From Platanthera guangdongensis (Eukaryota; Streptophyta; Magnoliopsida; Asparagales; Orchidaceae), in contig CM077150.1 of assembly GCA_039583875.1 (NCBI GenBank), positions 179,184,375-179,248,374 of the forward strand: DNA of 64,000 nt, given 5' to 3'. Numbering within the stretch: position 1 is the first letter of the stretch; each line of letters starts with the position of its first letter. Under the pieces are notes generated by a model, which was given only the letters and a program-made list of their open reading frames with translations, had not been told where the DNA came from and did no database searches. Made by a program: the position numbers and the translations under genes. Below, piece by piece: positions 31,089-43,660 of the stretch.

Positions 31089-33660
31089 CTAAAGTATGAG
31101 CTTGGAGCATTGATTAGATCTAGGTTCCAAAGCATGTGCAATTGCACAGTTATTATCACAGTATAGAACTATGGGATCAACAATACTAAGAATTACATCT
31201 AGCTCACTGATGAATTTTCTAATCCATACAACCTTCTTCGCCACATTTGTAGCAGCGATATACTCAGCCTCAATTGTAGAATCAACAATTATCTCCTTCT
31301 TGGAATTCTTCCAGCTAACACTCCTCCATTTAGGCAAAATATAAACCTGACTGAGACTTTGAGTCGTCACTATCAGTTTGGAAGCAAGCATCCGTGTAAC
31401 CCTTTACAACGAGCTCTTCCTCACCCTCAAATACAAAGAATGCATCTTTAGCCCTTCTCAAGTACTTTAGGATATTCTTGACGGCTATCCAGTGACTATC
31501 ACCGCGATCAGACTAATACCTGCTAGTCATGCTCAAGACATAAGAGACATCGGGTCGAGTACATATGATTACATACATAATTGATCCAATTGCTGAAGCA
31601 TATGGAATCAACTTCGTGCGGTCCTTATCTTCACAAGATTTAGGGCACTGGTCCTTAGAGAGACTCACACCATGATACATGGGTAAGTATACTTTCTTTG
31701 ACTCAAGCATGATAAACCTTTTCAACACCTTCCCAATATATGTACATTGGGTCAAACCAAGCAACTTCTTCAATCTATATATATAAATCATAATACTAAG
31801 TATGTAAGTCACTTTGCCCAAGTCTTTCGTAGAAAAATAGTTCCTTAGGTTATTCTTAACAACTTATAGAGTCAGTTTATCATTCCCGATCAATAGTATG
31901 TGATCTACATACAATATCAGGAAAACAACAATGCTCCCACTAATTCTCTTGTGAACACACGGTTCATCATCATTCTTAATAAAACCAAACTCTATGATCT
32001 TTTCATTAAAACGAAGATTCCAACTTCAAGAAGTCTGTTTTAAGCCATAAATGGATCTCTGTAGCTTGCAGGTTTTAGTGGCTTCACCTGGAGATAAAAA
32101 ACCCATGGGTTGTCTCATATACACTTCCACATGGATGGTTCCATTCAGGAAAGCCATTTTGACATCCATCTGGCAGATCTTATACTCATAATACGTAGCA
32201 ATAGCAAGCAGAATTCTGATGGACTTAACCCCAACAACTGGGGAAAGGTCTCATCGTAGTCAACACCAAGAATTTGCCTGAAACCTTTAGCCACCAGTCT
32301 CCCTTTGAATGTCCGTACAAGCCCATCCATGTCGGTCTTCTTCTTGAAGACCCACTTGCAGCTTATGGGTCGTACCCCTTCAGGTGGTTCCACCATGGTC
32401 TAAACTTGGTTTGCATACATTGAGTGCGCGCATTTCAGTTTTCATGGCCTCAAGCCACTTCTTGGAGCCAGTCCACTCAAAGAATCTTTGTAGGTTGCAG
32501 GCTCATCATCATGATCTATAAGCAAAAAATTACCTATTTGAGACATGGTAAATCCATATCTCTGAGATTCAAACCTTGATCTCCCAGATCTACGTAGGAC
32601 TTGCATTTCTTAAGAAGGTTCTCTATCTATAATATTTTGTAGTCCTTGCTCCGATTCTAATTCTGGTTTATTTATAGTTTGTGGTTCTTGAACTTCTTTA
32701 ATTTCAACCTTTGAAGTCTTTTGGATAAGAACTCTTTGTCCAAAAAGACACTACTCTTCGAGACAAACACTTTGCCCTAATACGATAGGTAAAAGTAGTA
32801 TACTTTAATTTCCTTAGGCTACCCCACAAGATAACATTTATCTTACTTGGGTTCCAGCTTGACACGCATTTGATGTCTCATATTTTCCTCACAATCTCAG
32901 ATCTAAATGAAAGACATACTATGACAAATCCCAGTCCATATCTCATATAATGTCTTTAGAACCATATTTGTTGGAGCACGATTTAGTGTAAAAGCAGCAG
33001 TCCCTAGAGCAAATCTCCAAAAGGAAATAGGCAAATCTGCATGACTCATCATCGACCGTACCATATCTAACATAGTATGATTCCACTACTTAGACACACC
33101 ATTATACTGTGGCATTCTGGGTGGAGTGAGTAATGATACAATACCACACTGTATTAGACGATCGAAACTCATGACTTAGGTATTCTCTACCACGATCAGA
33201 TCAAAGTGCTTTAACCATCTAACCCAGCTGGTTCTCTACTTTATTCTTAAACTCTTCGAACTTTTCAAATGTTTTGGATTTGCACTTCCTAAGATACACA
33301 TATTCGTATCTATTGAAATCATTTGTAAATTTAACAAAGTATAAGTACCCACCTCTCGCCATAGAACACATGTGTCCGTATACATGACTGTATTATACCC
33401 AATAGATTACCAGCCATTTCATTAAAACCAGTGAAAGGGACTTTGGTCATCTTGACTAATAAACATGTTTCGTACCTCTCAAATGATTCATAATCAAATG
33501 AGTCCAACAGTCCATCTTTGTGGAGCTTGGATATGCATTTCTCATTTATATTGCCCAAATGACAATGCCAAAGGTACATAGTATTTGAGTCAATCATATT
33601 TAGCCTTTTAGCATTTTCTATATTATAGATCGGATGGCCTAAGTTAAAAATATACAAACT
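31089..33660 (-). pseudogene. Decayed copia pol of H
   Basis: Ordered right to left as expected for the minus strand. The pre-integrase finger is at 33331-33657 (YLWHCHLGNIN ... CISKLHKDGLLDSF). Integrase fragments are at about 32950-33110 (MVRSMMSHADLPISFW, LNRAPTN). The RT start is at 32145-32396 ([30 protein letters not shown]). The RT end is at 31513-31821 (YASAIGSIMYVIICTRPDVSY) and RNase H at 31089-31391 (DSTIEAEYIAATNVAKKVVW, YCDNNCAIAHALEPRS). Frames change many times, the RT catalytic block is unreadable, and gag plus the N-terminal part of pol are cut off by the LTR starting at 33661. This is a long-dead Ty1/copia element. Confidence 0.85.
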
Positions 33661-33859
33661 TGTTAGGTAAAATGATCACAATGTACTAGATTTGAAGAAG
33701 GCCCAAACTTCAATAGTATACACGTGAATGTATTTAATATATGTTCATGTTCATTGTATGCAGGTTACATTCTATTACATTGATTAGACAGGTAGTATGA
33801 GTCACAATGACAGATGGACTCAAGAAAGGATGCTAGCAAAGCAGAAATCTGGCTAAGTT

Positions 33860-34470
33860 CAGAAGCGTTGAGTGAAGGCAGATCACTCAATGCCAGAAAG
33901 CTAAAAGCGTTGACAGAAGCTCAAGTAGTCAAAGCCTCAGAGCTGCCGACCAGAAATCTATCTAATGACAAAAGCGTTGAGTGAATGCAGTTCACCAAAT
34001 GCCTACACTTCTGGAAATCAGCTAAAGTATAGAAGCGTTGAGTGATGACAGGACAATTAACACCTCATTAAGAACTATGTGTATGGACAGAAGCATTAAG
34101 TGAAGTCAGTTCAATAGACTCCTACTCATTAAGGTTTTCTGACATGTACAAAAGCGTTGAGTGAAGACAGCCACTCAATGCCTCCTCGAGAAGACAGTAA
34201 ACAGCCAAAAGCATTGAGTGAAGACAGGCCACTCAACGCCTCATCGAGAAGACAGTCAATATACAAAAGCGTTGAGTGAAGAAGCTACACTCGATGCCTT
34301 CATGCAGAGAAATTTCAACCAAGTCTAGAAGCATTAAGTGATGAAGGATTACTCGACACCTTAATAGTCAAACTGTAAATTTTAGAAGCGGTGAGTGATG
34401 TAGGTTCACCCGATAACTCAAGTTGTAGAATTATGTTAAGTATATTTGTGTTGAGTGACAAGGCTTCATT
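33860..34470. repeat. AAGCGTTGAGTGAAGACAG tandem array in I
   Basis: About nine diverged copies of a 60-66 bp unit with GCGTTGAGTGAAGACAG followed by CCACTCAACGCC. The two halves of each unit form a dyad (GTTGAGTG/CACTCAAC). Confidence 0.82.
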
Positions 34471-35173
34471 GCCTTTTTAGAGATAAAGCTTTCTGGTCAT
34501 CTTCTTCCTGAAAATGAAGAAGAAGAGCTCAACAACTGGTGATCAATAACATGTCTGAAAGCTGCAGACAAGGTTGGTTGTTGAAGAAACAAAGAACAAA
34601 AATCTCCTTTTGTCTTCAACAGCAAGTTCAGAAACTCTAGTTTCTGAGTTTCTTCCAAGTAAAAGTTGAACCATCCTTAAGTTCTACTTCCCTGGTACTA
34701 TGAAGATGTTTGGGCTGAACTCACTCAGTCTAGAGAGAAGTCTAAGAGAATCACTTCTCAGGAGTCCATCATCATCAACAACTATTTCCTCCGGTAGGAT
34801 CAATCTTCATCTGAGTTGTAAGCCTAAAATATAAAGGCTGAGTTTTAGGATCCGTCTGTGGATCTGAGGTAGGGCCTTTGTGCCTGAGAAAAGATCATGC
34901 GGTGGATCTGAGTGAAGGGATATCCTCCTAGACTGAGTGTAGGACTTTTGATTAAGTCTGAGGTAGGTGATCAAAAGGATCACTGAGTTGCAGGATATTT
35001 TATCTCTGAGTTGTAGGGCCTTGGGCCAGAGGTAGGACATGGAAGAAGTTTGAGAGATCCTGAGGGATCTGCCTTGTAAGACCTTGGAGCTGAGAATGGA
35101 GAAGATTGCCTTATCTAACAGATTGTTAGAAAGGTGGGAGGGACAATGGATGTACCCATACCTTTGGGAACCA

Positions 35174-35183
35174 CTATAAATAC
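35174..35183 (+). promoter_or_regulatory. TATA box in LTR of I
   Basis: CTATAAATAC, about 150 bp before the LTR end and on the same strand as the gag start. Confidence 0.65.
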
Positions 35184-35404
35184 TTGTGTGCTGTTTTGTG
35201 TTCTTGAAAGCAAGATAAATAACTTAACACTCAACACACAAAATCAAGACAGTGTTCAAAAAGACTAAGAAACTTATTCACCCTACTCCCTCTAGGTGTG
35301 TAGCTGCTCTTGAAACAAAGAGTTTCAAGTAGTATCATAGGGAGGTTGTTCAAAAAGGACTTATAGTCTAAACAGATCTCCACGAGTAGCTGAAGATTTG
35401 CTCT

Positions 35405-35652
35405 ATGGGTTCATGTGAGAACAATAATGAATTGAGCTCCAAGAAGGTCCTTATCTGCAGGAAAGAAAATTTTGGGATTTGGAAAGAGAGCATCAGGATA
35501 TTCATGGATGCCTCAGACCCAAGGATTTTCATCACAGTCCTGGAGGGACCCTTTATTCTCATGAAGATATCTGTCCTGGAAGCAATTGTCCTGTTGGAAC
35601 ATGAGATCGGGCAATTAGTCTTTCTAGTCATTGTGGCCTGTCTGATCATCAG
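35405..35652 (+). pseudogene. Gag N-terminus of I, truncated
   Basis: 83 codons from an ATG 78 bases after the LTR. The phrase FGIWKESIRIFMDASDPR matches the conserved start of SIRE/copia gag, where the FxxWK motif introduces the UBN2-type fold. The later residues look less gag-like. It is cut off at 35653 by the gypsy LTR J. Confidence 0.6.
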
Positions 35653-37738
35653 TGTAACAACCCGAACTTTTTCAACATTTAAGTTATATCAGAGTAAGAG
35701 AAAACACGCGCTGTGATGCCACGCCGTGCAGGGGATAACTCCAGGCGCTTAGGAAAGACTACAAACTCTACAGTTTATATGAAAACCATAAGTTATTATG
35801 TAAAAACCATTCTAAGTTTATTTGTTCGTATCCCTCGGTACAGTGGATCAGCGAGTCCACGAGTAAAAGTATAGTTATACGCTGCGAAAATACTTTTATT
35901 TTGTTGCATTAACATCCTATACGAACATTGATAATACATTTTATAGTTTAAACTACTAGGGCAATTATTAGTTTTTAATATAGAAATCATGTTTGTAAAG
36001 TTTTATTTTGACCTCGTTTTGTATATATTTTAATACCACTAATGTTTTCTCTTCCTTTTGCAGATTTTCTCAGTTTTCGGCCAAAATGACCTAACACGCC
36101 CCCCTGACACGCCCTCCCCGGGCGTGTCACCGGGCTTGTAGCCTGATCCCGAGGAAGAGTACTGCCAGAAGCCATTTCGTCGAGCTCATTTCGTCTAGCT
36201 AAGTTCATCGAGCTCAGCCAGATCATCGAGCTCAGCCTTCAGTGCAGATTTCATCGATCTCAGCACAATTTGCCGAGCTCATTTCGTCGAGCTCAGCCTG
36301 ATCGTCGAGCTTAGCCTTCAACCCAGATTTCATCGATCTCAGCATAATTCATCGATCTCAGCATAATTCGTCGACCTTAGCTTTCAGCCCAGATTTTGTC
36401 GATCTGAGCACAATTCGTCGAGCTCATTTCGTCGAGCTCAGCCTGATTGTCGAGCTCAGCCTTCAGCCCAGATTTCACCGATCACAGCACAATTCGTCGA
36501 GCTCGGCCTTTAGCCAGATTGTCAAACTCAGCCTTCAGCCATCTCGTTGAACTCAGCCTTCAACTAGTTCATCAAGCTCATTTCGTCGATCTCCCGTCCA
36601 CCTTCTCTTCTCTCCATTCGCCAAACTCTTCTTCAGCCATTTCGTTGAACTCACTTTCTGCGTTCGACGAACTCCTCTGATTTCGTTATGTTATTTCTTA
36701 GACTTCCCCAAGTCTCCAAGAGATAGACCTCACAAACTGAGCTCACCAAGAGCTATCGCCAGCTATATCCCTTATCGTCTGGCAATATCCAATAGTTATC
36801 CAAAATCATGGTATTTTCTTGGTATTTTCGTGTAGCGCATCTCTAGTACTTCCTGCTACTCAATTCATAAGCACAACCCTCGCACTCCGTGAACTACAAG
36901 TTTATAGTCGGAGTCTTCTCTGACAAAAAAATTAAAACATCACCAATTCAGACCAACCTGTCCGGATGGGCTTCACACATCATGCCTATTTTATACTATG
37001 ATTTCAGGATTCTATATGCAAAACTACCTGGGGATATAACGTATCAACCCATCAGAATTCCCTCCTCTTTTAACCTTTTTGTGGGGGATTCCATGCATGT
37101 ACAAAACTTAGGACTTCACTTGTCCAAAATGGATGATCGTTACCGTTGTAGATCCTTTTGGAGCCTTGATCAAGTCTTCTATCTGGATGGAAAGGAATGC
37201 CTCGCTTTCCTCTTCACATATCTTGCCTTAGCTCTTGATTCCGACAAAGGAATCTCCTTCTCCAAGCTTGCAAAGCTCAGCCTTCTGCCCTTGTTCTTCC
37301 TTTCTTCTAAGGAGATGATGGAAAGGATGAGAGTGACTGAGAAAGAGCAATGACTCTTCTATTCTCCACTCCTCTACTTTAAGTAGTCTCAGGAATAATC
37401 CCAGCCACTGGATCCTCTCTTCAATAGGAATTAAGAGCCACAGTTTCAGCTGATAAGTCAAACTTATCGCTATCACCGGGCGATATCATCAGTAGCCGCT
37501 TTGACCCCAATCAATACCTCTCTTTGGCCGCATTCCATCCATATGATAGGTGCCCCGCTATCGTCGGTGATATCTCGCTATCACCATGCAATAGTCTACT
37601 CAACAATTCGTCGAGTGCATTGAGTGCCTCGAGTAAGCTGAGATCATTGAGTTCATCGAGTCGTATCGGTAGAGATTGTCACTATCGCCTGGCAATAGCT
37701 ACCTTTCAGTTTTGTTTTCCAATTTCTGGGGTGTTACA
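35653..37738 (-). mobile_element. Unpaired Tekay-like LTR J
   Basis: 2,086 bp, TGTAACAACCCG to GGGGTGTTACA. Its middle matches C's LTR in the same orientation (GCTTCACACATCATGCCTAT at 36969 and GATCGTTACCGTTGTAGATCC at 37135), so its sense is minus. Neither flank shows a primer site or a Tekay purine tract. The flanking pentamers differ (ATCAG left, CTTCA right). It is either a solo LTR with a lost duplication or one side of a rearrangement. The 154-codon open frame at 36889-37353 is LTR sequence and is not called. Confidence 0.75.
36091..36690. repeat. CGTCGAGCTCAGCC repeat array in J
   Basis: A brief GACACGCC...GGGCGTGTC dyad (36105-36129) is followed by about twenty diverged copies of a 12-30 bp unit around TTTCGTCGAGCTCAGCC and GATTTCATCGATCTCAGC. 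GAGCTC and ATCGAT are themselves palindromes. Confidence 0.8.
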
Positions 37739-39282
37739 CTTCATCTCCATCTTCTTCAAGGATCTCTTCTTCTGCAACAGCCGTAGACGCCTCATCTCCT
37801 ACGGCCTCCACCTCTTTTAAAGCATGGAAGAGCTCATCAAATGAAATATTTTCATGATCTGGTTTGAAGGCTTGCCGCTTCCTACAGAGATCAAGCATAT
37901 CTTCCCTAACTTCCTACAGATGTTTAAGAAAGTCGGGTTCTATGGATCATACGCTTTCTGCAAAAGAAAAAAGATAAGGTAAATTTGAGGATAAACAAAA
38001 GTAACCTCCAAAGGTTGCCAGGTAAAATCTTACTGCGTTGGCTTCTTTCAATCTCTTAATTTCTTATTTCAATTTCTCGTTCTCCTCCTCTAGCGGCTCA
38101 TTTTTTGTAAGTATCTCACCGAAAGTTTCAACCACAAAATGGTATGTTATATAGCTTCTCGCATGGACTTGAGCGGGTTGAGTGGGCAGCTTCTCTACAG
38201 GAATTGACCGCAGGTCGGCGAGGTTCTCCTTTCCAAACAATGCCTAGCCAATCGCACGAGTATGCTTGGTTATCTTCTCATTAATCAACAAGGGAAGAGT
38301 AGTAGACACTTGGATGTGCTTGCCACGACGATAAAGTTCCATGACCACTTTGACGCGGCAGTCCTTCAGCTTATCGCTAATATAGATAGGAGTGAAGGAT
38401 TCGTCAGAGTCATAGCACGCGGAGACATCCTTCTCATCCTTGTGGTCAACCTCTCTTTTCTTCCACAAATTACTTTGAGTGAGTATGGGGCATTCAGGAG
38501 TTTCTGCTTGTTCGATGGAACCTTCAGAGTAGTTGCAAAAGGAAATCCTCTAGTCGCCCGGTAAGACGGTTAAGATATTGCTAATAGTAGAATTCTTCTT
38601 AATCTCTTCAATAGGCCATTCGGCCATCACCAGAAGCATGAGGATGTAGTGATTTAAATCAAGACACGTCTCGGTTAGAAACTTAGCGATATCCTTCTTG
38701 ATCCCCTCCATCACAAATTTCTCGAAGAGGTTAGCTTCCCAGATTTACGGGTGGGAATTTAAAAGACCTAGGTTCCCCTTGAAAACGAGGAAACTAGTCG
38801 ACCAGTTAGAGAACATATTCGATAAGTTCACCGCCTTCATACCCATGCAGCCGAAGTACGCCATACCCTTGAAGACTGTTGTATTTCCTCCTGGACATAA
38901 TCAATCGAATAACGAAGCAATGAAGGAAAAGTTCCATTGTGAACCTTACATGCTCAGTCCACAGATATATGATGAAGCTCATCACCGAAGCGACAATGTT
39001 TGGCGAGAGCTGTCCGGGTACCACATCGAAGAAGTCAAGTATCTCAATAAACTCTATCAACGACGGCAAAGAAAAGCCATACAAAAAATGATCTATGGGG
39101 ATGGCAATTAGATTCCTGGCTAACTTGTTTATCCGCTCGTCTTCATCAGGTAGTCGCACGACTACCCCAAGGTCTACCATATGCTTAACGACAAAGCGGT
39201 CAAGTTTGCCCTTATTGATCTCTGATTTCTTGTGTTCGACATCAAGGAAAGCGGAAGCAGTAGATACTCGTGTGGGCTCCAA
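37739..39282 (-). pseudogene. Gypsy-type Transposase_28 protein gene, broken
   Basis: The first 158 codons (38806-39282) are open and contain the pattern of the Pfam Transposase_28 domain (putative gypsy-type transposon): IPIDHFLYGFSLPSLIEFIEI, then FFDVVPGQLSPNIVASVMSFI. Past that, coding-like sequence continues in other frames, including a hydrophilic stretch at 38244-38468, down to the edge of LTR J. The start at 39282 is favoured by a TATA box 60 bases upstream. Proteins of this family are plant-specific and repetitive, and their role is unknown. It is not functional as it stands. Confidence 0.6.
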
Positions 39283-39340
39283 TTACTTTAGACTCTTGAA
39301 TTAGTGATTCAAAATTCTTAAAAAGAATGCGGAGAAAGGC

Positions 39341-39350
39341 GATATTTATA
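39341..39350 (-). promoter_or_regulatory. TATA box upstream of the Transposase_28 ORF
   Basis: On the minus strand TATAAATATC, about 60 bases before the ATG at 39282. Confidence 0.5.
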
Positions 39351-39829
39351 GGAACTCACGAACCTGGAAGTAAATAACAAGTCGTAGGAATTAACTCGAG
39401 AACCCACGCGGTTAATTATTTTGAGCCTGCAATCTTCCAAGTTTTATACGAACAGAAGAAATTAACCACTCTAGTCGTGGCAACAAGGTTTTATACAAAT
39501 AGTTTAAGCATCAATATAAAAAATTATGCAGATAAGATAAGTAAAATCGCAAGTAATCTCAAGGTATGAAAGAATATTAAAATCATGGCGATTACAAATT
39601 TTGTCCGCCAGCACATATAGTTTGCAGTTCTCTCCATCCCTCTCTTTTCGCCGCTCTTCACCGCGGTCCAAGGGGTCTATTCTAAGATGAGCCACTTCAT
39701 CTCCTACTTGTAGGAGAAGAGATTGTGCGACTACAAAGTGGTGATTCAAGGCATTTTGAGTTTGGTGGATCCGGGAAGTTTTCTGAACTATGTTACTAAT
39801 TTGAATAGTGGGATTGTTATGAGCTCCCT

Positions 39830-40772
39830 ATTCGCGAGGCCATCCTGTTAGTGTTGCCTATTCGGCCATCGAAGCAGACGTCTAGCCCATAGTTGAGCCG
39901 TGATATGATAGTCACGATCTCTCTAGACTCGCGACATCAGTTCGCCGACTCTTCTCTCTCTCAATTGCCTCATAATATTTTTCATGTATTGTGCAACATG
40001 TTTCTCAGACATTTCAAGCCGCCAAGCATAGATGGTGACCTGGTCTCGAGCAATCTTCATCCTCTCGCGGCTTTCCACCACTTTGGTGGTTAACATCCTT
40101 ATTCATGCCTTTGAAGCAGTTCTCGACTCTTCCTCGACCACAAGCTTTGTCTTTAACCTCTCAAAGTCCACGAATAGCTGAGAGAATGCGTTCTGGCCCG
40201 CATCATCTTCAAGCTGTCGTTTAGTCTCGTCAATGATGGCCAGAATGTTCAAATCGCCAAAATCTACAGTAAAATGCGAGCAAAGAGTTAAAATAATGTT
40301 TTCGATCAGCAAAAGCGACAAGAACAATAGTACTTTGAGATAAGCCACCAAAATCGAGGTTCTCATCTTCTCTATTCCCCGCTAAGACTAGGTGGCTATG
40401 AATCATAGGTTGCCTAACCTCTCGGGGTCAATCTTCTTCATTTGTTGATCCCTCTAAAGTCGCTCAGACTGCCTTTTCTTCTCAAGATCCTTGGGTGACA
40501 AGAGGATATAATCAGTCTCAGTAATTATGCGGATTGATCATTTTATTCACGGGGGTTCCTTTTAAGGTGGAGGAATTTTTATAATCTTAGGGGCTTGTTT
40601 GATCATAAATGTCCGCAGAAGTTCAGTAGCGCGCTGGAGGTCAGCCTCAGCTTCTTCTTCAGTAGAGCGAGTTGGGAGACCTCTCGATCCTTCTCCAACA
40701 GTGGAGAGAACCTTCTCAGCAAGTTGCTTTTCTCGCAGTTTCTTCTTCTAATCTTCTTCAGAAGGCACGGGT
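39830..40772 (-). pseudogene. Charged, coiled-coil-like coding remnant
   Basis: Minus-strand fragments rich in E, K, R and L, such as 40103-40366 (IDETKRQLEDDAGQNAFSQLF) and 40580-40770, in several frames with stops. They resemble the long charged tails of Transposase_28-type proteins, but their position upstream of the 39282 start means they would belong to a second copy or an upstream exon. They are interrupted on the right by LTR K. Function is not recognised. Confidence 0.4.
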
Positions 40773-42156
40773 GTTGGATCTAGTGGCACACCTTAGGGGG
40801 GTGGGTGAATAAGGTTTTACGAGATAATTAAAATTTGAATTATTTTGTCCAGAAACACTAGTTATGAAAGCTATCACGATGAGCTAGCTTGCTAGCGCAT
40901 GGCGGTAGGTCACAAACCTCGTTTTCCTGGAACAAAATTCTCCTTGGAGAAGCATACACCCTTCAGAGATCTACATGCAAACAATCACAATGTCACATGC
41001 ATAATGAAGAGCAATAAATAATTTTAATCAAATAGAAAAAAATGGTTTACAATTACAAGCACTTTATCTCCATGATGTCGAATATCGGAGGCGGTGAAAG
41101 TTAAAATATCTTTTCATTTTCTATAACGACCCACTACCCGGACCGATTGACTCTCTCTCTTTCCCTCCACGAAAGGACTTCGAGCCGGCTCTTCGCCTTC
41201 ACACAAGGAAGTGTCTTAGAGCCCTGCTAGATCACTTGATCTAGACGTCCCTTCACAGGGATTATTTCCCAAGGAATCCTGCATGGATTCTGACGACCTT
41301 CTCCGGTCGATTTTCCTCACCACAACCATAATAGAAATGAGAAAAGTACAAAAAATTGTAAAGAAGATTTCAGATTTATTCTCCCTCAGAATGATTCTTC
41401 CTTTGAGCAATGCATGATAAGTCCTAATGATATTTGTTTGGTTGCAACCGATCTAATCCTCTTGGTCATTGTAGTCCTTTGCTCCCCTGAGATCATCATG
41501 CACGAACGAGAGGGAGGCGAGTTTCTCTTCCTTAGATGAATATGGCGAAACGGTGGTCAGAGGTAGTTCTCGAACACTAGAATGAAAACTCTCTCTTGAT
41601 TCGTATAAAGAATAAGAAAATGAAACCCTTTTATTTGTCTTTGAAAAATAGGCTACTGCCAGCGGTAGGACTAGCGCCCGATGGTAGGTCATTACGTGTT
41701 GACGTGACAGCTGTCCCACGTATTTGGAAAAATATTCAAAAAGATAAATTTCAATTTTTTTTCATGCTAGCATGGAGCGGTACCCTGCTATCATCTGGCG
41801 GTAGCTCAATCATCTCGACAAATCCATCTCGATGAATGTTGAGAGAGCTAGCGCGGCGCAGTGGTAAGCCAGTGCTACATCATGGTAGGTTCAAGAGCGC
41901 ATGTACATAATAAATCTTGAAGCCAGCATGGGCGGTAGTACTAGCGCCTCATGCTAGGTTCAAGAGCGCCTATTCAAATCAAATCCAGGCTAGCGCTCGA
42001 CAATACCGCTAGAGCGTTGCGAAAGGTCACAAATTGGAGTTCTTCACATCTCTTGAACCTGTAATCCTGCATACTATAGCAAATACAAATGTTATCAAAT
42101 ACAACATTAGAATTGATATTATCAAATTGAGGATATGTGAATCATCGGGTCGAACA
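40773..42156 (-). mobile_element. 3' LTR of SIRE-like copia element K
   Basis: 1,384 bp, TGTTGGATCTAG to GGGTCGAACA on the plus strand. It carries the SIRE hallmark of a long C run just inside the sense end (ACCCCCCTAAGGTG on the minus strand). A purine tract touches it on the right, so the element's body extended to the right. The left pentamer is ACGGG; the right copy should lie beyond the window. Confidence 0.8.
41640..42010. repeat. CTAGCGC/GGTAGGTC repeat tract in K
   Basis: Loose repeats of the type GGTAGGACTAGCGCC and GGCGGTAGTACTAGCGCCTCATGC. GCTAGC and GGCGC form small dyads. Confidence 0.6.
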
Positions 42157-42271
42157 AACTCCCCCTTTTGATAATATTAAATCTCATTCATGAGATACAA
42201 TAGTTGAGATGCATGATATAGTGCAAATAAGAAATAATCTTTAAAAAATCAGGTTTCAGGTTACTTATAAC
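42157..42271 (-). mobile_element. Purine tract and 3' edge of K's body
   Basis: Minus strand ATCAAAAGGGGGAGTT touches K's LTR at 42157-42172. About 100 bp of K follows until LTR D begins at 42272. This is the visible remainder of K's internal region. Confidence 0.75.
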
Positions 42272-43369
42272 TGTAAGACCCCCCTCCCAGAACACAATAC
42301 ACGGCACGAGGGGAGTCTTATTCCCAGAACAGCCTCCTTGCGGTGGCACCAACACACGTGTTGGTCTGCACCACAAGACACCAATCCTGCCGACCATAAA
42401 CAATACCATCCATTGCCAACCCAACCAAGAATATAAAACAGAAGTCAATTCACACGTAAGTAAATTAGTCCAAAATGTATCAAAAGAAGAAGCTACAACG
42501 CTGCTTCTAAAATATCAGAGTACGGGTAAAACATGCCCAACAGGAGTACATCAAAAGTCTCTCAAACTCACTTCGGTGACTGACGGTAGCGACATCACTG
42601 TCCCTTTAGGCCCTCTCGTCCTGGCCTTGCTGTCCTGCTGCAAAATCTGATGCTGCTATGACTGTGGGGTTTCCTCCTAAAAGGAAGACGTAACAACCGT
42701 TAGTCAAAAAGACTAAGTGGCTATCACATCCGCTCCTCGGGCGACTCCTCGGCACCGGGCGGAGAAAGGAACAAGGGATACAATACATTTAAATAAGCAG
42801 AAGTACAAGCAAGTGAAGTAAATATATATGTCAAGAGTACCAATAGAAGTAATGTAAAATAATATTATCAGCATGTTATTGTAGCAATTCTACTAAAGTT
42901 ATATCAATCCATCTAAGCATAAATATTTACAACAAGGAAGTAACATAACTTATAATAATGCCCATACAAACTTATAAGTTAAGGATCAGCTCAACAATAA
43001 AGTAACTCATCGTATAAGAGTGCCAATACAAACTTATACGATGAGGATCTTGAGTATGCAATGCAATGTAATGATATGAATGCAATGCAATGACTCAACC
43101 ATGATCATGCACATGCAACTGCTATGTTGACACAGACTTGTAGTTCCCACTTTTCGAGCAGGTATCTGACCTCTCTTGCGTCAACTGTCGTGGCCAGGCG
43201 GTGACAGTGGAGGGGGGAATCTCCACTACTAGTAGAGCATACACACTACCAAGCCTACGCATCGGTATGCCTCAATGCTAAGAACACAACATCGGAGCTC
43301 ACATGCATACTACGACTCAGCGAGAGTCTCAGGTAGATGTGCACCGAGAACCAAGACCCGAACTGGCTT

Positions 43370-43660
43370 ATGTTGTGATCCGGAAGGAGCCTCGAAAAAA
43401 AACACGAGGACAAAGCCCAACCGTCCACTTGGCACGGAAGGAGCCCCGGGAATGAGCATTGAGGACCAAGCCCAACCGCCCAAATTCTATCTGTCAGCTC
43501 CCATCGGTGTGACAACTAGCGAGCCCGTAGACCTGCCACACTATCCTTAACCCAGGATAACGACACCGCGTGTCGACTCACACCGCATGAAATTTCACAT
43601 CATCGTGGCACGAAAGGAGCCTCGAAAAAGCACGAGCACCAAGCCCAACCGTCCACTTAT
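43370..43660. repeat. GGAGCCTCGAAAA direct repeats in D LTR
   Basis: Three copies of a 50-60 bp unit: GGAAGGAGCCTCGAAAA, then CACGAGGACCAAGCCCAACC, then GTCCACTTGGC, at about 43380, 43435 and 43610. Confidence 0.75.

Larger units (their letters stand above)
33661..35327 (+). mobile_element. 5' LTR of copia element I
   Basis: Starts TGTTAGGTAAAATG exactly where the coding match of H stops, so I inserted into H (left duplication AAACT, 33656-33660). It ends about TTTCA at 35327. A degraded primer site (TAGTATCATAGG, 35330-35341) and a gag start follow, which fixes the plus orientation. The right half of the element is missing in this window. Confidence 0.7.

Noticed and set aside
36889..37353. 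A 154-codon plus-strand open frame
   Set aside because: It is inside gypsy LTR J, antisense, and aligns with the non-coding LTR of C. No domain is seen.
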